A DNA stretch of 64,000 nt from Rhea pennata (lineage: Eukaryota > Chordata > Aves > Rheiformes > Rheidae): positions 215,536,876 through 215,600,875 of the forward strand of contig NC_084663.1 in assembly GCF_028389875.1 (NCBI RefSeq), read 5' to 3'. Numbering within the stretch: the stretch's first letter is position 1; every line of letters begins with the position of its first letter. The translations under genes were made by a program, and so were the position numbers. Below are positions 27,301-36,719 of the stretch, piece by piece. Below the pieces are notes generated by a model. That model did no database searches. It was given only the letters and a program-made list of their open reading frames with translations, and was not told the origin of the DNA.

Positions 27301-30300
27301 TCCTTTGGTTGAGGAGGAAAGGATTAGAGACCTTCTGGGCAGGCTAGACATCCGCAAATCCATGGGCCCGGATGGGATGCACCCACGGTTACTGAGGTAG
27401 CTGGCGGATGTTGTTGCCAGGCCGCTCTCCATCATCTTGGAAAGGTCCTGGAGAACTGGAGAGGTGCCTGAGGACTGGAAGAAAGCCAGTGTCACTCCAG
27501 TCTTCAAGAAGGGCAAGAAGGAGGACCCAGGCAACTATAGGTCAGTCAGCCTCACCTCGATCCCTGGAAAGGTGATGGAACAGCTCATCCTGGATGTCAT
27601 CTCCAGATGTTTCTGGAGGAAAAGGTGGTGATCAGGAGTAGCCAGCATGGATTCACCAAGGGGAAATCCTGCTTAACCAACCTGATAGCCTTCTCTGATG
27701 GAATGACTGGCTGGGTAGGTGAGGGCAGAGCAGTGGTCATTGTCTACCTGTAATTCAGCAAGTCTTTTGATACTGTCTCCCATAACATCCTCCTAGGCAA
27801 GCTCAGGAAGTGTGGGTTAGACGAGTGGACAGTGAGGTGGTTTGAGAACTGGCTGAAAGGCAGAGCTCAGAGGGTCGTCGTCAGTGGTGTGGAGTCCAGT
27901 TGGAGGCCTGTGGCTAGTGGCGTTCCCCAGGGCTCAGGACTGGGTCCCATCCTGTTCAACTTCTTCATCAACGACCTGGATGAGGGGACAGAGTGCCTCC
28001 TCAGCAAGTTTGCTGATGATCCCAAGCTGGTAGGAGTGGCTGACACACCCGAGGGCTGTGCTGCCATTCAGAGAGACCTGGACAGGCTGGAGAGCTGGGC
28101 AGAGAGGAACCTCCTGAGGTTCAACAAGGGCAAGTGCAGGGTCCTGCACCTAGGGAGAAATAACCCTGTGGACCAGTACAAGCTGGGGGCTGACCTGCTA
28201 GAGAGCAGCTCTGCAGAGAAGGACCTGGGAGTGCTGGTGGATGACAAGTTGACCATGAGCCAGCAATGTGCCCTTGTGGCCAGGAAGGCCAATGGTCTCC
28301 TGGGGTGCATTGGGAAGAGTGTTGCGAGCAGGTGGAAGGAGGTGAGCCTGCCCCTCTACTCAGCCCTGGGGAGGCCTCATCTCGAGTACTGCGTCCAGTT
28401 CTGGGCTCCCCAGGACAAGAGAGACATAGAGCTACTGGAGAGAGTCCAGCACAGGGCTACAAAGATGATGAGAGGGCTGGAGCACCTGCCCTGTGAGGAA
28501 CGGCTGCGAGAGCTGGGCCTGTTCAGCCTGGGGAAGAGCAGACTGAGGGGGGATCTGATCAATGTGTACAAGTACCTGCAGGGAGGGTGTGAAGGGAACG
28601 GGGACAAACTCTTTTCAGTTGTCCCGTGTGACAGGACAAGAGGCAATGGGCAGAAATTGAAGCACAGGAAGTTCTGCTTGAAGGTGAGTGGGAATTTCTT
28701 CCCTGTGAGAGTGACAGAGCACTGGACCAGGTTGCCCAGAGAGGTTGTGGAGTCTCCTTCTCTGGAGATCTTCAAGGCCCGCCTGGATGCAACCCTGTCT
28801 AACATGCTGCTGTACGTGTCCCTGCTGAGCGGGGAGGTTGGACTACATGATCTCCAGGGTTCCCTTCCAACCTTACTGATTCTATGAAATACTACGCATT
28901 CTAGCTTACTGAATAGCAAATTACCATTCAGTCACTCACTAGCAGTGCTTCACAAACCCACAAGCACCCAGCAGGTTTCAAGCTCTTCTCTGTCCCTCTT
29001 TGCTTATTTTTGTTACTGAGGAAGAACTACATCTGTGCTTTTTATTTGACCAATAAAGTGGGAGCTGCTCAGGCAGTCAAGGACCTACAGTCACTCTAAA
29101 AATCTAATTCTTTTGAGCAGGTAAAAATTTATGTGCAGAATTAACTTCTCCTTAAATCTCAATCCATATTCTAATAATATCAATCCATGATATTTCATCT
29201 GTTTGTGGGGAAGTGAAGCTACCCAAAAGGCAAATTCAAGAGGAAAGGCCAATGCTAAGTTTTAAGCTTTTACTCTGTTCTCTTTAGTGGTAGCTTAGGC
29301 AAGCTGGGAGGAGTAACCTCATTCACACTGTCCCTATGAACAACCTCCCATACAGCCAGGTTTGTTTTCCAGCTGCCAGGGACGTCCTCAGGATCCTCAG
29401 GATTCCTATACCATGGAATGGATGTGCCATGCCACCAAATCTTCTCATACACAGCTTGTGGTACACAGTCTTGAACCTAAACTCCTGCTTCTCATAGCTA
29501 ACATGTTAGGGTGCAGCCTGGCACTCCTGTCACTGCTCAGGCACATTGCCAACTTACTGATTTCTGTGCACAGCTGACTGCTTCCTGCTTCTGCGGTCTG
29601 TCTGTGCGGTGGCACAGCTCCCTTCTCCATGCCCTCCCTCAGTTCCTGCTCACCGTGTGATGCATTTCTCTGTGGTTACCAATTTCTATCATATATTTAA
29701 CAAGCACGGAGTCACAAAATGATAGAATAGTTGGGGTTGGAAGGGACCTCTGAAGATCATCTGGTCCAACCCCCCTGCTCAAGCAGGGTCAGCTTGAGCA
29801 GGTTGTCCAGTGCAGTAGGGTTTTGTGTCCAGTAGGGTTTTGAGTATCTCCAAGAATGGAGACTCTACAGCCTCTCTCTTGTAATGGGTTAATTATTTTA
29901 TCTATAAAATAACTATACACTCAAGGCTCAGTTCATGTTACTTATATTTCAGCACTATGATTGGATACTTCTTCATTTGTGCTTCTTTATCAGGCAACGC
30001 TGTGGGCAGCCCTCCTTCTCTTTCGTCCTCAAACTCCTTATGATGCGGTCCCAAAGACTCCCTATTTTCTGGCCTGCATAGTGCTACTATAGCCTCTACT
30101 TTGTATATAGGGGCCTGCCTCGAGACTTTTACTGCTTCTCAGGAAGACGAACGCTCTGGCAGTTCGCGACTGGGCAGTGGTGGAGGCAGCCTCAAGACCT
30201 GGCAGACAGGGAGGGGGTATGCAAGTGCCCAGCAGCTCATTCGGGGTTGCAAGTGTGTATATTCATGAACACGTGTGCACATACAACAAATTGCCATTTC

Positions 30301-33300
30301 TACTAGCAATGCTTTTGTGTCAGAAATGTCAGGTGTGCACAGAGTGTAATGTTCTCTCTCTCTTTCATTCAAGTGCAGGGAGTTGCAAGGAATATGGGAA
30401 AAACTATCGGAGCACTTCTTTTATTCCTTTTGATTTCGGGCATTTTGTTGTACAAGAGGGCTGAGATTGCTCAGCTGTTTCAAAGGTAGGTAAAATTCCA
30501 TTAATCTTTACATTATTTGGCAGAACTGAGGCATTTCTAACAATTTCTAATCAAGGTTCCAAGCATTTCAAAGTAATGCAACCAAATGTGCTCTATCTAT
30601 GAGCAGAGCTTTGTCACAGCTGTGTATAATGCAGAAATGGTGGGCAGGGCTCCTAGTTACTTTTAATGTATTGTGACATCTTTAAAAGTTTCCCATAGAA
30701 ATTTTGAAATGAAATTTGTTGTCTAATTCAGAATAATTTTTCAGAAAGTGCTGCTTTTTCAAAATGGCTTTTTCTTTTCTAGAGGGTTTATTTTCATTTC
30801 TTTTTACTTTTTTGTTCACCTCTTTTTATTTACTGAAAAATGCAAACAAAAGTTGGGGAAAAAAAGAAAGATTGTAAAATAGCATGTGGAGGATAAACAC
30901 TCACTTATCCTCTTGCTTGTCTGCACATTTGTACCAGGTCCAATGGGTTTGTAAGCTCAGCTAAAATAGTATGTGAATAGGATTCCAGCCAGGATGAAAC
31001 CAGAAAATGAAAGATGACATTCCTCTAGATGATCTCTGCACATCCACACACTTGAGATTTACTGGGTTCATTTATTCTGCCAAGAAATAGGATAAATCAT
31101 GTGGAGGTTTGTTCTGCTCTGTGCAGCAAGACTGTCTAGCACCCAGTTACCTTATTTATAGCCAGTTTAGTTATCTCTACCCTATGTTATAGTCCCCAGA
31201 GCAGCTATAATAAAATATTTTCCCCTTAACACAGTGATCTTTCATCTCTCTGGTATGTGTTAATCTTAGGTACGGAAACAGGACTTAACTTATAGTTCTA
31301 TTTTCTTACTATTTTAAATATCCATGTCAGAGAGTATGATTTCAAAAAAAAACACCCAATATTTCTCATGAGGTACTTATCCATAAACTACAGTATTTTA
31401 TTCTGCATGAAATCACTATTCAAAGTTCATGTTCACTGAATACCTCTACTTTGTATTATAGATGCCGATTTAGAAGATACAGAAAACAAAGTAAAACTCC
31501 TCCTCCTCCAAAGGAAGTAAGTAGTGTTCTCCCATTGTCAATTTAGAAAAAGGCATTCTTGAAGGATTTGGGGAAAATATAACTTCTCAGTATATTCCTA
31601 ACATCTTTTTCCCTTCCCAGTAAATCTTGCTCTCCCAGTTCTTTCAGTGCAAGCTGAAAACAGCTAGTGAAAACATATCCAAAGAGTACACACACTTAGC
31701 AGTATACCTGCAGAAAATTGTTCTGTTTTAGGTCAAAAGAGTGTTCAGTGTAAAAATACTGTGTTCACATAAATAGTAATGTATTTAGGCTTCTTGATTC
31801 AAGCTGTATTCAGACTGGCGTCATGATGACACAGCTGAAGAACGCACAAACAAAAAACTAGTGTTTCTCAGAAAACAAGAATTCTGTCTAGACTAGGATA
31901 AATATGAGATCTCTCCAAAGTGAGGAAGACAGGGAGGCAGACACTGCAGTGCCAGAGCTGAGAACTGACAAGCAGAGAGCCAGGTTCAAGTCTGCCATGC
32001 AGCTTTTCTGTGGTGCCTGCTACTGATCTTGTTCAGCAAGGCTGTCCTGTGCTCAACGAATTTTACTAATACAAATTAGGTCAAAGCTGATGCAGTTTGA
32101 TCGGATCAACTTTTTCAAAGAAAAGCTTCCTTGGAAAAAAATCCTGCCTATTATAGTTAGAAGTGCAGAAGAAAACAGTAAGATGTGGACAACAGAAAAT
32201 AGAGCAGAAAAGAAGCTATGATCTCAACCGGAGCTGTAGGTACAGGGGTCAACAGTCCAGAAGGTGTGGAACCACAGGGCCCAGAGAGGAGCGCTGCAGG
32301 CAGAAACTCACGGATTTCAGGGAAAAACTGGCTGACTTGGGTTATTTGATTTGAAGAGATGACTGAGAGGATATCTGATAGTAACCCTTAAATGCATCCA
32401 AGGTAACCACAATTCAGACATTGCTTTTCACATTTATTGCGGACAGAATAAAAAATGATGAGACTGAACTACAGGAGATTTGGGCTAGGAAAAAGAAAAA
32501 AAATGTATTTCTTTTTAAATAGCATTGAAGAGGTCTATGCCATACGTCTGTTTCACATCTCAGAAAAGTAAACTTAACCAGACAGACAGGAATAACTACT
32601 TGTCTAATTGAAGTATGGCAGTCCTTGTCACAAGATGCTGATGATATGAAGTATTCAACATAAAGCAAAGAAGACTGGTCACTGGAACAGATAACAAAGA
32701 TTAACTGACGTTTTATCTGAATATTAGCATAACTCACAAAAGCATAAAAACGTAACTTACAAAAAACAGCCATCTTTGCTGTTAATATATCATGTTGGAC
32801 TCTAAACAGGTCACAGGACTCCAGAAGTGATGGGTTTGATGTAAAGCACATAAATGAATTCTGCTGAGGACAGGCAATACAAGAATTTTACTACAATTTT
32901 GCAAATGTTACAAATGAGAAAAGCTGTTAAAGACAGAAACATGTATGAATTAAGTATGCCAGGGAAGCCAAGACACCAGGGAAGGTTAGAAACCACAACC
33001 CAGGGAACAGGAGCAAAGAGGAAGGGTACTTTGGTTAAATTTACAAGTTAGGTCTCAAGCTCAGCTGCAAAAGGCAGCAAAATGTTGGACAGAAGCTTCT
33101 TGAACAGGCTAGGGAAAACACAGTAACCCGGACATGAAGAACTGATCCTTTCCCTTAACGGCTAGCCATTAGGGGATACGTCAACCACAGCTTCCATCCA
33201 GAGCCTTGTGTTTAAAGGTCCGGTTGGACTTAATGCTCCACAAACACGTCTAATCCCTCTGAACCTACTTCTATTGCCTCCCCGCGATCCTGGGGCTGTG

Positions 33301-33525
33301 AATTTCAGAGTCTCATTAGGCACTGTACAGAAAAGGACCTTCCCTCTGGAAGTGCATCCTTCCAAACAGCTCAACTGTTCTAGTGTGTATTCCTTCAAAC
33401 TGTAAATATTGGACCCTGCACCATGAACACATCCTATATGTTAACAAATATGTTGTGATGAGCTTAATACTTTATCTTTTCAGATAAGTCAAGTAGAGAC
33501 AGAGGAAAGTCCTTTTGAGGAGTAA
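3340..33525 (+). CDS. ADAM family metalloprotease-disintegrin, ADAM9/ADAM20-like (5' incomplete)
   Basis: Type I membrane protein expected to shed ectodomains and/or mediate cell contact. Sixteen exons join with consistent phases and no internal stop: 3340-3535, 7470-7517, 8000-8071, 8670-8839, 12167-12242, 12950-13104, 14042-14210, 16716-16808, 17081-17273, 20169-20274, 21746-21929, 23092-23169, 25536-25647, 30374-30485, 31462-31516, 33484-33525. They give 619 residues plus stop. Domain order is end of prodomain, metalloprotease with [12 protein letters not shown], disintegrin, Cys-rich, EGF, transmembrane helix, 40-residue tail. All introns are GT-AG except 17274-20168, which is GC-AG. Exon 1 here starts with the third base of a codon, so earlier exons must exist. 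The family is clear. The exact member is not: residues around the Cys-rich and EGF parts resemble ADAM9, but the short tail and spacing would also fit the ADAM20/21 or fertilin-alpha group. Confidence 0.9.
4678..4870 (-). mobile_element. CR1 LINE 3' fragment
   Basis: The + strand reads tgattcaggttggaagggat and then caatctcctgctccaagcag, the reverse complement of a CR1 3' end. It lies in the first visible ADAM intron. It is a moderately old copy with no reading frame. Confidence 0.75.
7470..12242 (+). CDS. ADAM metalloprotease domain, N-terminal exons
   Basis: Four exons. 7470-7517 encodes exactly 16 residues, [16 protein letters not shown], the family's first catalytic-domain strand. 8000-8071 encodes 24 residues including [10 protein letters not shown]. 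8670-8839 encodes [17 protein letters not shown] and ends in phase 2 within NYDHIELL. 12167-12242 encodes [16 protein letters not shown] and GVVS. The 48-nt exon is too short to stand out alone but fits both neighbours in phase and homology. An old CR1 copy sits in the last of these introns. Confidence 0.85.
10757..11693 (+). mobile_element. CR1 LINE, 5'-truncated, late reverse transcriptase to 3' end
   Basis: Starts inside the reverse transcriptase region at ttcaacttcttcatcag and runs to the 3' tail near 11693. The translated segments [18 protein letters not shown] and [10 protein letters not shown] are identical to those in the copy at 28 kb. The frame is broken near 10840 by an insertion around ctgggaggattttgtggctgac and again near 11095. 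It lies in the ADAM intron 8840-12166 in the same orientation as the gene. The high identity to the 28-kb copy suggests a young subfamily. Confidence 0.92.
12950..13104 (+). CDS. ADAM catalytic zinc-site exon
   Basis: Encodes the reprolysin zinc site [12 protein letters not shown] at 12992-13027, a full match to HExGHxxGxxHD with all three zinc-binding histidines and the catalytic glutamate present. Downstream the CIM of the Met-turn is present in [11 protein letters not shown]. The acceptor is cacatgcag and the donor gtaagt at 13105; the exon ends in phase 2. The intact site says the protein should be an active protease, unlike many catalytically dead testis ADAMs. Confidence 0.9.
14042..17273 (+). 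CDS. ADAM end of protease domain and disintegrin domain
   Basis: Three exons: 14042-14210 ([10 protein letters not shown], then [18 protein letters not shown], the classic start of a disintegrin domain), 16716-16808 (31 residues, nine of them cysteines, in [13 protein letters not shown] and GECCHKCQ) and 17081-17273 ([19 protein letters not shown]). The disintegrin loop is [14 protein letters not shown]. It lacks RGD and keeps the CDLPEYC form usual in non-RGD ADAMs. The last exon runs into the Cys-rich domain and ends AAAG before a GC donor. Confidence 0.88.
15269..15298 (+). repeat. (AC)15 microsatellite
   Basis: Thirty bases of perfect AC dinucleotide in an ADAM intron. It is likely to vary in length between individuals. 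Confidence 0.95.
18735..18850 (-). mobile_element. Possible old CR1 3' fragment
   Basis: The + strand reads agaattatagaaaaagggta, then ggaaaggatttcaggtcttc and ttttctgctccaggttg, a strongly diverged version of the CR1 3' end seen elsewhere in the window. It is short and could be a chance match. Confidence 0.4.
19385..19825 (+). mobile_element. Ancient CR1 LINE 3' region
   Basis: Landmarks in order: a diverged gctgagagag...ggctgagggagatgtgat block (about 19401-19462), tggaacttgctgctgcatga (about 19616), aacttgacaaactcatggac (about 19672), and cattggtttgacccagtagg (about 19796). These match the 3' region of an old amniote CR1 group rather than the young copies in this window. It lies in the GC-AG intron of the ADAM gene. 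Confidence 0.7.
20169..23169 (+). CDS. ADAM cysteine-rich domain exons
   Basis: Three exons: 20169-20274 ([19 protein letters not shown]), 21746-21929 ([15 protein letters not shown] and later [19 protein letters not shown]) and 23092-23169 ([17 protein letters not shown]). The order and spacing match the ADAM Cys-rich region, which in the family contributes to substrate recognition. RGD in VNVRGDRCG is placed as in ADAM9 and is not in an integrin-binding loop. The first exon begins with two bases that complete the split codon left by the GC-donor exon. Confidence 0.88.
25536..25647 (+). CDS. ADAM EGF-like exon
   Basis: Encodes [19 protein letters not shown], then [15 protein letters not shown], closely following the ADAM9 type (HCENGWAPP). 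With the cysteines at the end of the preceding exon it makes one EGF-like fold. The proline/glycine/serine stretch after it is the stalk before the membrane. The donor is gtaagt at 25648, phase 1. Confidence 0.88.
26095..28887 (+). mobile_element. Long CR1 LINE copy with broken ORF2 (endonuclease end, reverse transcriptase, 3' tail)
   Basis: The most complete CR1 here, about 2.8 kb, 5'-truncated in the endonuclease. Visible parts are endonuclease motifs [10 protein letters not shown] and CSDHEMVEF, the linker region, reverse transcriptase [40 protein letters not shown] and FADDPKL, then the C-terminal region and a 3' end finishing with attctatgaaat. Stops or frame breaks occur near 26878, 27400, 27630 and between 27630 and 27830, so it cannot make ORF2 protein. 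It lies in the ADAM intron between the EGF exon and the transmembrane exon, in the same orientation. ORF1 is absent. Confidence 0.93.
29700..29885 (-). mobile_element. CR1 LINE 3' fragment
   Basis: The + strand reads gttggaagggacctctgaag and ctggtccaacccccctgctc, the reverse complement of the CR1 3' end. It contains a small internal duplication (cagtagggttttg twice, about 29814-29842). It shares its intron with the long copy at 26-29 kb but has the opposite orientation. Confidence 0.85.
30374..33525 (+). CDS. ADAM transmembrane helix and cytoplasmic tail exons
   Basis: Exon 30374-30485 encodes a hydrophobic helix ([19 protein letters not shown]) followed by [11 protein letters not shown], a positive-inside stop-transfer. 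Exon 31462-31516 encodes [18 protein letters not shown], and the last exon 33484-33525 encodes [13 protein letters not shown] and the stop. The four prolines could bind an SH3 domain, as known for ADAM9-group tails. The tail is about 40 residues, shorter than that of ADAM9. Two AGs lie at the first acceptor (30373 and 30378); only the first keeps the helix in frame. Confidence 0.8.
33130..33400 (-). mobile_element. Ancient CR1 LINE 3' region
   Basis: Read on the minus strand, gggattagacgtgtttgtgg and cctaatggctagcc correspond to landmarks of the old CR1 group also seen at 19.4-19.8 kb. On the + strand the order caaacacgtctaatccctctgaac, then cctgtgggct-like, then tacagaaaaggaccttcc, is the same element reversed. 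It is strongly diverged and lies in the last ADAM intron. Confidence 0.5.
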
Positions 33526-33708
33526 GCCAGAGGAGTGCCTCTTTCCAAGACACAAGACCACAGAGGGTTGAAAACAGCCTACGGAGTGCTTTAAGAGCAG
33601 CCTCGTGCACCACCGGCTCTGCAGGAACTGCGCGAAACCATGCTTTCCAAATCTCTCATATTAGATTTGTTTCTGTTGTGCTGTGGATGACAATGTTATC
33701 TTCATTGA

Positions 33709-33714
33709 AATAAA
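33709..33714 (+). other. Polyadenylation signal AATAAA of the ADAM gene
   Basis: AATAAA lies 184 nt after the ADAM stop codon, followed within 30 nt by a T-rich tract, as expected for a 3' end. It gives a short 3' untranslated region. Confidence 0.7.
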
Positions 33715-33738
33715 CAGTTTTTCATCTCTCTCTCGCTC

Positions 33739-33760
33739 TTTTTTTTTTTTTTTTTTTTTT
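33739..33760 (+). repeat. T22 homopolymer
   Basis: Twenty-two consecutive T residues 25 bases after the ADAM AATAAA. It could be the downstream U-rich element of that poly(A) site or the tail of an inserted sequence on the other strand. Confidence 0.85.
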
Positions 33761-33764
33761 GCTT

Positions 33765-35860
33765 ACCACAAAAGCTATCTTTTTGCTATCTTCCTGTTTT
33801 TCAAGAGGCTGTATTTCTCCAACAGTTCCCATCTCTGCTTCCTGAGTGTTTTATGTCTGATCTAGTAGCAATCTGGATTGTTACTTTATGGGCTTTGCAA
33901 ACTCTGCATGGCAGGCACAAGGAAGGATGTATCTTGACATTTTGATTTTTTTTAGGCTAAGTATTGCAATTTGTGAGTCTAGTGCAACCGACTGCATGCA
34001 CACAACCCTGAAAATCCTCGTCTGTGGTCAAGGCATGCTTACCGCTATGTACGGATGCATACTGGAAAGGAAGCATGCACTGCCAGGGTGAGCGGCTAAC
34101 AGATTTGGGACTCCAAAGTTTCCTCCTTTAGACTGGCTGATGGAGAAGATGGATAGTTCCCTCCTGCCTGCTTCTTGCAGATATACCCAGCACCAGCACT
34201 GAAGAATATGTGAAAGAAAGAGCAGCTGTATCATTTCTTTGACTTCTTAGATATAAAAGGACCAAACAAACCTCTATCCCCCACACACACAAAAAAAGAA
34301 TATTGTTTCTGTTTGAAACACTCATCCGTGAACACAGTGAGCTGTACAGTAGCTTTGTATGGGTCTAGATTTCAGAGTCATGGCAGAGGACAAGGTTTGA
34401 TGGGCTCTTTGGCCATAGAAATGTCCCCAAGATCTTCTGTGTTCAGAAGCTGAATGACAACAAAGAATGGAGAAAAAAATGTTGTAACTGCACTTTAACC
34501 ACAAAGACTGTGTTTTCCACAAAAAAATCTGTCAGTATTCCAAAGATTCTTGGGAGCAGTTCCCTTTCCAACTTTCAGCTCATCTACTTCAAAAGAGCAT
34601 AGACAATGCCTTTAGCTCAAAACAGCTAACTCCAAGACACGGTCTTGAAGAAGTGGTTACAGGCATAAGATAGAAACTGCTTTTGATTTTTCATGGTCAC
34701 TATGGAGTGTACACCGGATCCAAACCTCTTCTGCATGCAACTGGACAACACCAGCAGTTTGGATTTGTAAGTTATTGCAAGCGAGGCAGAGGCTGCTGAT
34801 CACAAGAAGGAAGGTTTGTACAGAAATCTCATTGCGCAGTAAAAACTTTTGCTGCAGAAAAAAAGAATAAATTTCATGTACGTAAGTGTTAACAATGGAC
34901 TAGAACACAACGATTTTCATTTCCAGCCCACATGCTGCAGCACCACAGCAGCCACCATTTCATGAGCATTGGAGAACTACCATCCTGTAGCCTAATGACC
35001 ATGTTGGGTCAGAAAGGCAGCTGCCATACAGTCTGCATTCCTGAGCAAAGCAGGTAAGAATTTATACACGTAAGTTTTTATTTTCAGCTTTTTTCTTTCC
35101 AAATTCTCTCATTCTTTTCATGGAAGGAGCTCCCACTCATAAAACCTTCTTTCATCCTCCCATATCTATTCACACCAGCTTCTCCGTGTGTCTGCCTTCC
35201 CATCTCTAAAATTGAGATAATCAGTGACTGCAATGGAAACGCAATAGTCCCAGAACGGTATTTTGCTTGCAGGGAGGTCCTGAAAACACCATTGTACAAC
35301 CACCCTCTCCCTGATCCTCCTCGACATGTCATAGCGACTGGACTAGTCACTATCCACTATCTCGACCAGAATAAAATACTCTTTCACAATCTCAAACTTG
35401 GTCCCAAAGGCAGGCTGTTTGGTGGCAACTAGCCTGCAAGAGAGGCAAGTCTACCAAACTTTCCAGTAATTCATCTATCCAACTTTGAGGTTTACTAAAA
35501 ACGTACAAGATGTGATCACTCATGGTGTGTTGCCCATAGGAACTTGAAACAACACTGAAAACGCGCACAATCTGAGAAACAGCTCATTCCAGCAGATACC
35601 TCATCACACAGCTCAAAGTACTGACCATCATCTCTACTGCACCCATGACAATAAGGTACTCAGGAACTTCTTCATCAGATAATGGATGTTCTTAAGATCC
35701 TGGCAGATACAGCACAGGAGAAGATTCTTCAAGTGTTGGGTAAACTGTACAACTCAGCATCCAAGAAATTAGTTTTTTCCTCTTATTTGAAGACAAATTT
35801 TGCTTATTGGAGCAAGTAAAACAATGGAAAACAAATCCTCATCTACATTCTCATCTACAT
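33765..35860. other. Intergenic, no gene seen
   Basis: AT-rich sequence between the ADAM 3' end and the CR1 copy at 35.9 kb. Only short frames without recognisable protein content are present, and I see no exon that could join either neighbour. Confidence 0.6.
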
Positions 35861-35861
35861 T

Positions 35862-36680
35862 CATAGAATCATAGAATCATAGAATCAGTAAGGTTGGCAG
35901 GGACCTCTGGAGATCATCTAGGCCAACCCCCCTGCTCAGCAGGGTCACCTGCAGCATGTTAGACAGGGTTGCATCCAGGCAGGCCTTGAAGATCTCCAGA
36001 CAAGGAGACTCCACAACCTCTCTGGGCAACCTGGTCCAGTGCTCAATCACTCTCACAGGGAAGAAATCCCCCCTCACGTGCAGGTGGAACTTCCTGTGCT
36101 TCAATTTCTGCCCATTGCCTCTTGTCCTGTCACACGGGACAACTGAAAAGAGTTTGTCCCCGTCCCCTTGACACCCTCCCTTCAGGTACTTGTACACATT
36201 GATCAGATCCCCCCTCAGTCTGCTCTTCCCCAGGCTGAACAGGCCCAGCTCTCGCAGCCGTTCCTCGCAGGGCAGGTGCTCCAGCCCTCTCATCATCTTT
36301 GTAGCCCTGTGCTGGACTCTCTCCAGTAGCTCCATGTCTCTCTTGTCCTGGGGAGCCCAGAACTGGGCACACTACTCGAGATGAGGCCTCCCCAGGGCTG
36401 AGGAGAGGGGCAGGATCACCTCCCTCCACCTGCTCGCAACACTCTTCCCAATGCACCCCAGGAGACCATTGGCCTCTTGGCCACAAGGGCACATTGCTGG
36501 CTCACGGTCAACTTGTCATCCACCAGCACTCCCAGGTCCTTCTCTGCAGAGCTGCTCTCTAGCAGGTCAGCCCCCAGCTTGTACTGGTGCACAGGGTTAT
36601 TTTTCCCTAGGTGCAAGACTCTGCACTTGCCCTTGTTGAACCTCAGGAGGTTCCTCTCCACCCAGCTCTCCAGCCTGTAC
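35862..36680 (-). mobile_element. CR1 LINE, 5'-truncated, young subfamily
   Basis: The low-coordinate end carries three copies of catagaat, the CR1 3' end reversed, followed by gtaaggttggcagggacctc. Minus-strand frames contain [20 protein letters not shown] and [20 protein letters not shown], close to the copies at 11 kb and 28 kb. The element breaks off near 36680, where a perfect 13-bp inverted repeat begins (36682-36717). Confidence 0.92.
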
Positions 36681-36681
36681 C

Positions 36682-36717
36682 AGATGTGTATGACATTCAG
36701 AGATGTCATACACATCT
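36682..36717. repeat. Perfect 13-bp inverted repeat at a CR1 5' junction
   Basis: Arms agatgtgtatgac (36682-36694) and gtcatacacatct (36705-36717) are exact reverse complements separated by 10 bases. The left arm abuts the point where CR1 similarity ends. Confidence 0.85.
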
Positions 36718-36719
36718 AG

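Noticed and set aside
26350..28887. Functional retrotransposon genes
   Set aside because: The frames belong to one CR1 ORF2 interrupted by several stops and frame breaks, and the 5' end is missing.
32414..32851. 145-codon minus-strand open frame
   Set aside because: Intronic, low-complexity run of Phe in the middle, no known motif, no splice or promoter support.
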